From Streptomyces noursei ATCC 11455 (lineage in GTDB: Bacteria > Actinomycetota > Actinomycetes > Streptomycetales > Streptomycetaceae): a stretch of 64,000 nt of DNA. How positions within the stretch are numbered: the first letter of the stretch is position 1; every line of letters starts with the position of its first letter. The stretch covers positions 9,486,001 to 9,550,000 of the forward strand of contig NZ_CP011533.1 of NCBI RefSeq assembly GCF_001704275.1, written 5' to 3'. The notes beneath the pieces were generated by a model that ran no database searches, had not been told where the DNA came from, and saw only the letters and a program-made list of their open reading frames with translations. Positions 62,602 to 64,000 of this stretch are shown one piece after another. The position numbers and the translations under genes are program-made.

Positions 62602-64000
62602 GAGCGGCTCTGGCCCGTAGTCGGTGGTGACGCCGAGTAGCGGTCAGGGCAGAAGGATGCGGTGGCGGAGGAGGTCGAATCCGGCGCGTCCGTGCATCTG
62701 TCTCATGATCCTCTTGGTGCGGGTGTTGACGCCTTCGGTGCGGCCGTTGTGGTAGGGCAAGGTGAGGCCGGCGTTCACAGCGGGCCGGTCGATTTCGAGG
62801 CCGTTGGTGAAGCTGCGCAGGTGGGGTAGGTCGACGGCACTGGCGGCCGTGATCCACTTGGTGAGTTTCACGTCGTTGCCCTCGACCGGTTTCAGCAGGG
62901 CGGCGAAGCCGCCTACGAGATCGGCGAGTGCGGTCATCTCCGGGCAGGCCGCGGCAATCCTCTCCAGCAGGGTCGTTTCCTTCGGGCGCAGGTTTTCGGG
63001 GTCGGTGAGCAGGAGACGGCCGGCGTGACGTGGGGTGGTGACGGGGCGGTCGCCTTCAGCACGGCCCTGATTGAGGTAGCGGACCAGGAGGTTCGCGCTG
63101 CCGGTGTAGCCCAACTCCCGGATCTCTTCGAGGAGATGGGTGACAGGAACTGCCGGTTCGGCCGCGCGGCGGGTGCGCAGATGGTCGCGGTAGGGGGCGA
63201 CGAGGGTGGGCCGGTAGGTGGGGGCGATGCGCAGGGCCTGGGGTTCGGGCATGCGGGCGTAGCGTTTGACGGTGTTCAGGGCCAGGTCCAGGCGGCGGGA
63301 GCAGTCGAGCAGGCCGACGCCCTGGCCGAGGAGGTCGTGGATCTTGTTCCAGCGTTCGCGGGTGGTCTGCTCGCGTACTCCGCCGGGGCGGGGCGGGTTG
63401 ATGGTGGCCCAGCAGCCGGTGTGCGCGCGGACCTCGAGCTGGACTTTGTCGCAGAGGTTTCTCCAGAGGTGCCATCGGTCGCTGACCTGTACCGCGTGGG
63501 GCAGGGCGCGGCGGATGGCCTCGGCGTAAGTGGCCGAGCCGTCGCGGCACACGACCTCGACACCAGGATGTTCGCGCAGCCAGGACTCCAGGGTGGCCCT
63601 CTCGCGGTCGGGCAGGACCGCGACGCGTCGGCCGGTCTCGGCATCCGTGATGATCGTGGCGTAGCGGTGGCGGCGGCGCAGGGCGAAATCATCCACGCCG
63701 ATCACTCGCGGGACCGACTGCTGCGGCAGTGGCAGGCGCCGCAGATGGAGCAGCGCGGTACTCCGGGAAACGGGCATGGCCAGCAGGCCGGCCAGGCGTG
63801 CGGCCGCCCGGCCGCATAACTCCCGCGCCACCTGGGATATCTGCCCGGCAAGCCGCACCGTGCGGCGCTGATGACGCTCCAGCAGTCCGGGAATCTGCTC
63901 GCGGAAGGTCTGCCGCCAGCAGCCCAGGACCGGACAGGCCAGCCGCCGTACGCGCAAGCGGACGACGACCTGGCGGCCGTCGACCGGCACGTCCCTCACC
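62602..64000 (-). mobile_element. ISL3 element, cut by the window edge
   Basis: A left end beginning GGCTCTGGCCCGTAGTC near 62602 resembles ISL3 termini. The rest of the element extends beyond base 64000. Confidence 0.7.
62644..63999 (-). CDS. ISL3 transposase, N-terminus beyond the window
   Basis: The 451 visible residues belong to an ISL3 transposase different from that at 10853. Visible features are VIGVDDFALRRRHRYATIIT (first catalytic Asp), VSDRWHLWRNLCDKV and a C-terminal RTEGVNTRTKRIMRQMHGRA. The N-terminal zinc finger is only partly present (LACPVLGCWRQTF), so the true start lies beyond the window. Confidence 0.9.
   Translation of the reverse strand: MRDVPVDGRQVVVRLRVRRLACPVLGCWRQTFREQIPGLLERHQRRTVRLAGQISQVARELCGRAAARLAGLLAMPVSRSTALLHLRRLPLPQQSVPRVIGVDDFALRRRHRYATIITDAETGRRVAVLPDRERATLESWLREHPGVEVVCRDGSATYAEAIRRALPHAVQVSDRWHLWRNLCDKVQLEVRAHTGCWATINPPRPGGVREQTTRERWNKIHDLLGQGVGLLDCSRRLDLALNTVKRYARMPEPQALRIAPTYRPTLVAPYRDHLRTRRAAEPAVPVTHLLEEIRELGYTGSANLLVRYLNQGRAEGDRPVTTPRHAGRLLLTDPENLRPKETTLLERIAAACPEMTALADLVGGFAALLKPVEGNDVKLTKWITAASAVDLPHLRSFTNGLEIDRPAVNAGLTLPYHNGRTEGVNTRTKRIMRQMHGRAGFDLLRHRILLP

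Overview
The window is high-GC actinobacterial DNA, almost certainly Streptomyces: GTG starts and codon use are typical, there is a WhiB-type regulator, a LytR-CpsA-Psr protein, and a tRNA-Leu that reads the rare UUA codon. It looks like an accessory region such as a chromosome arm, an integrated element or a linear plasmid. No replication, partition or conjugation genes and no telomere are visible, so which of these it is stays open.

About three quarters of the DNA is insertion sequences, many nested or broken. Local names are used here. IS5-A and IS5-D are close relatives with ends GAACCTCTTTCATCCTG and 3-bp target duplications. IS5-B, IS5-C and IS5-E are other IS5-type elements that also make 3-bp duplications. 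Other families present are IS701, IS3 (several), IS21 (two, nested), ISL3 (two), IS1380, IS481, IS630 (two), IS110, ISAs1 (two types), ISAzo13, IS256 (two copies, each carrying an acetyltransferase gene) and IS982. Several short non-autonomous elements (MITE-like) have ends that match the IS5 elements.

Layout. 1-6 kb: IS701, then a three-level IS5 nest (A split by B, B split by C), then a head-to-head IS5-D/IS5-A pair. 6-9.6 kb: a secreted-protein gene cut by IS5-E, a 16-unit 8-bp tandem repeat, an integrase fragment and IS3 debris. 9.7-18.1 kb: IS5 fragments, an IS21 element that contains both an ISL3 and a second IS21, then IS3 and ISAs1 scraps. 18.2-31.0 kb: the main cargo region, with few IS. 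It holds an XRE regulator with an ImmA/IrrE-type protease, a sigma-like hypothetical protein, a cytidine-deaminase-family protein, a zinc-ribbon protein, a membrane protein overlapping a WhiB-like regulator, three tRNA or tRNA-like genes including tRNA-Leu(UAA), an aldo/keto-reductase-like protein lacking catalytic residues, a trypsin-like protease, a LytR-CpsA-Psr protein and an L,D-transpeptidase lipoprotein. 31-38 kb and 39-48.2 kb: IS mosaics separated by a DUF4239-like membrane protein. 48.2-57.3 kb: an excisionase-like regulator, two inverted IS256-acetyltransferase copies around a second ImmA-type gene, and ISAs1 inside a MITE. 57.4-64 kb: a DoxX-like protein, IS630 containing IS110, IS5-A, a broken IS982 and an ISL3 cut by the window edge.

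The cargo region reads as a unit concerned with the cell envelope and regulation. Three of its genes contain TTA codons and the same stretch carries its own tRNA-Leu(UAA). In Streptomyces, TTA codons normally tie a gene to the developmentally controlled bldA tRNA, so this stretch could decode its own TTA codons. The IS junctions preserve target duplications well enough to reconstruct the order of many insertions, including what looks like the origin and onward jump of a compound transposon made of two IS elements with no cargo.
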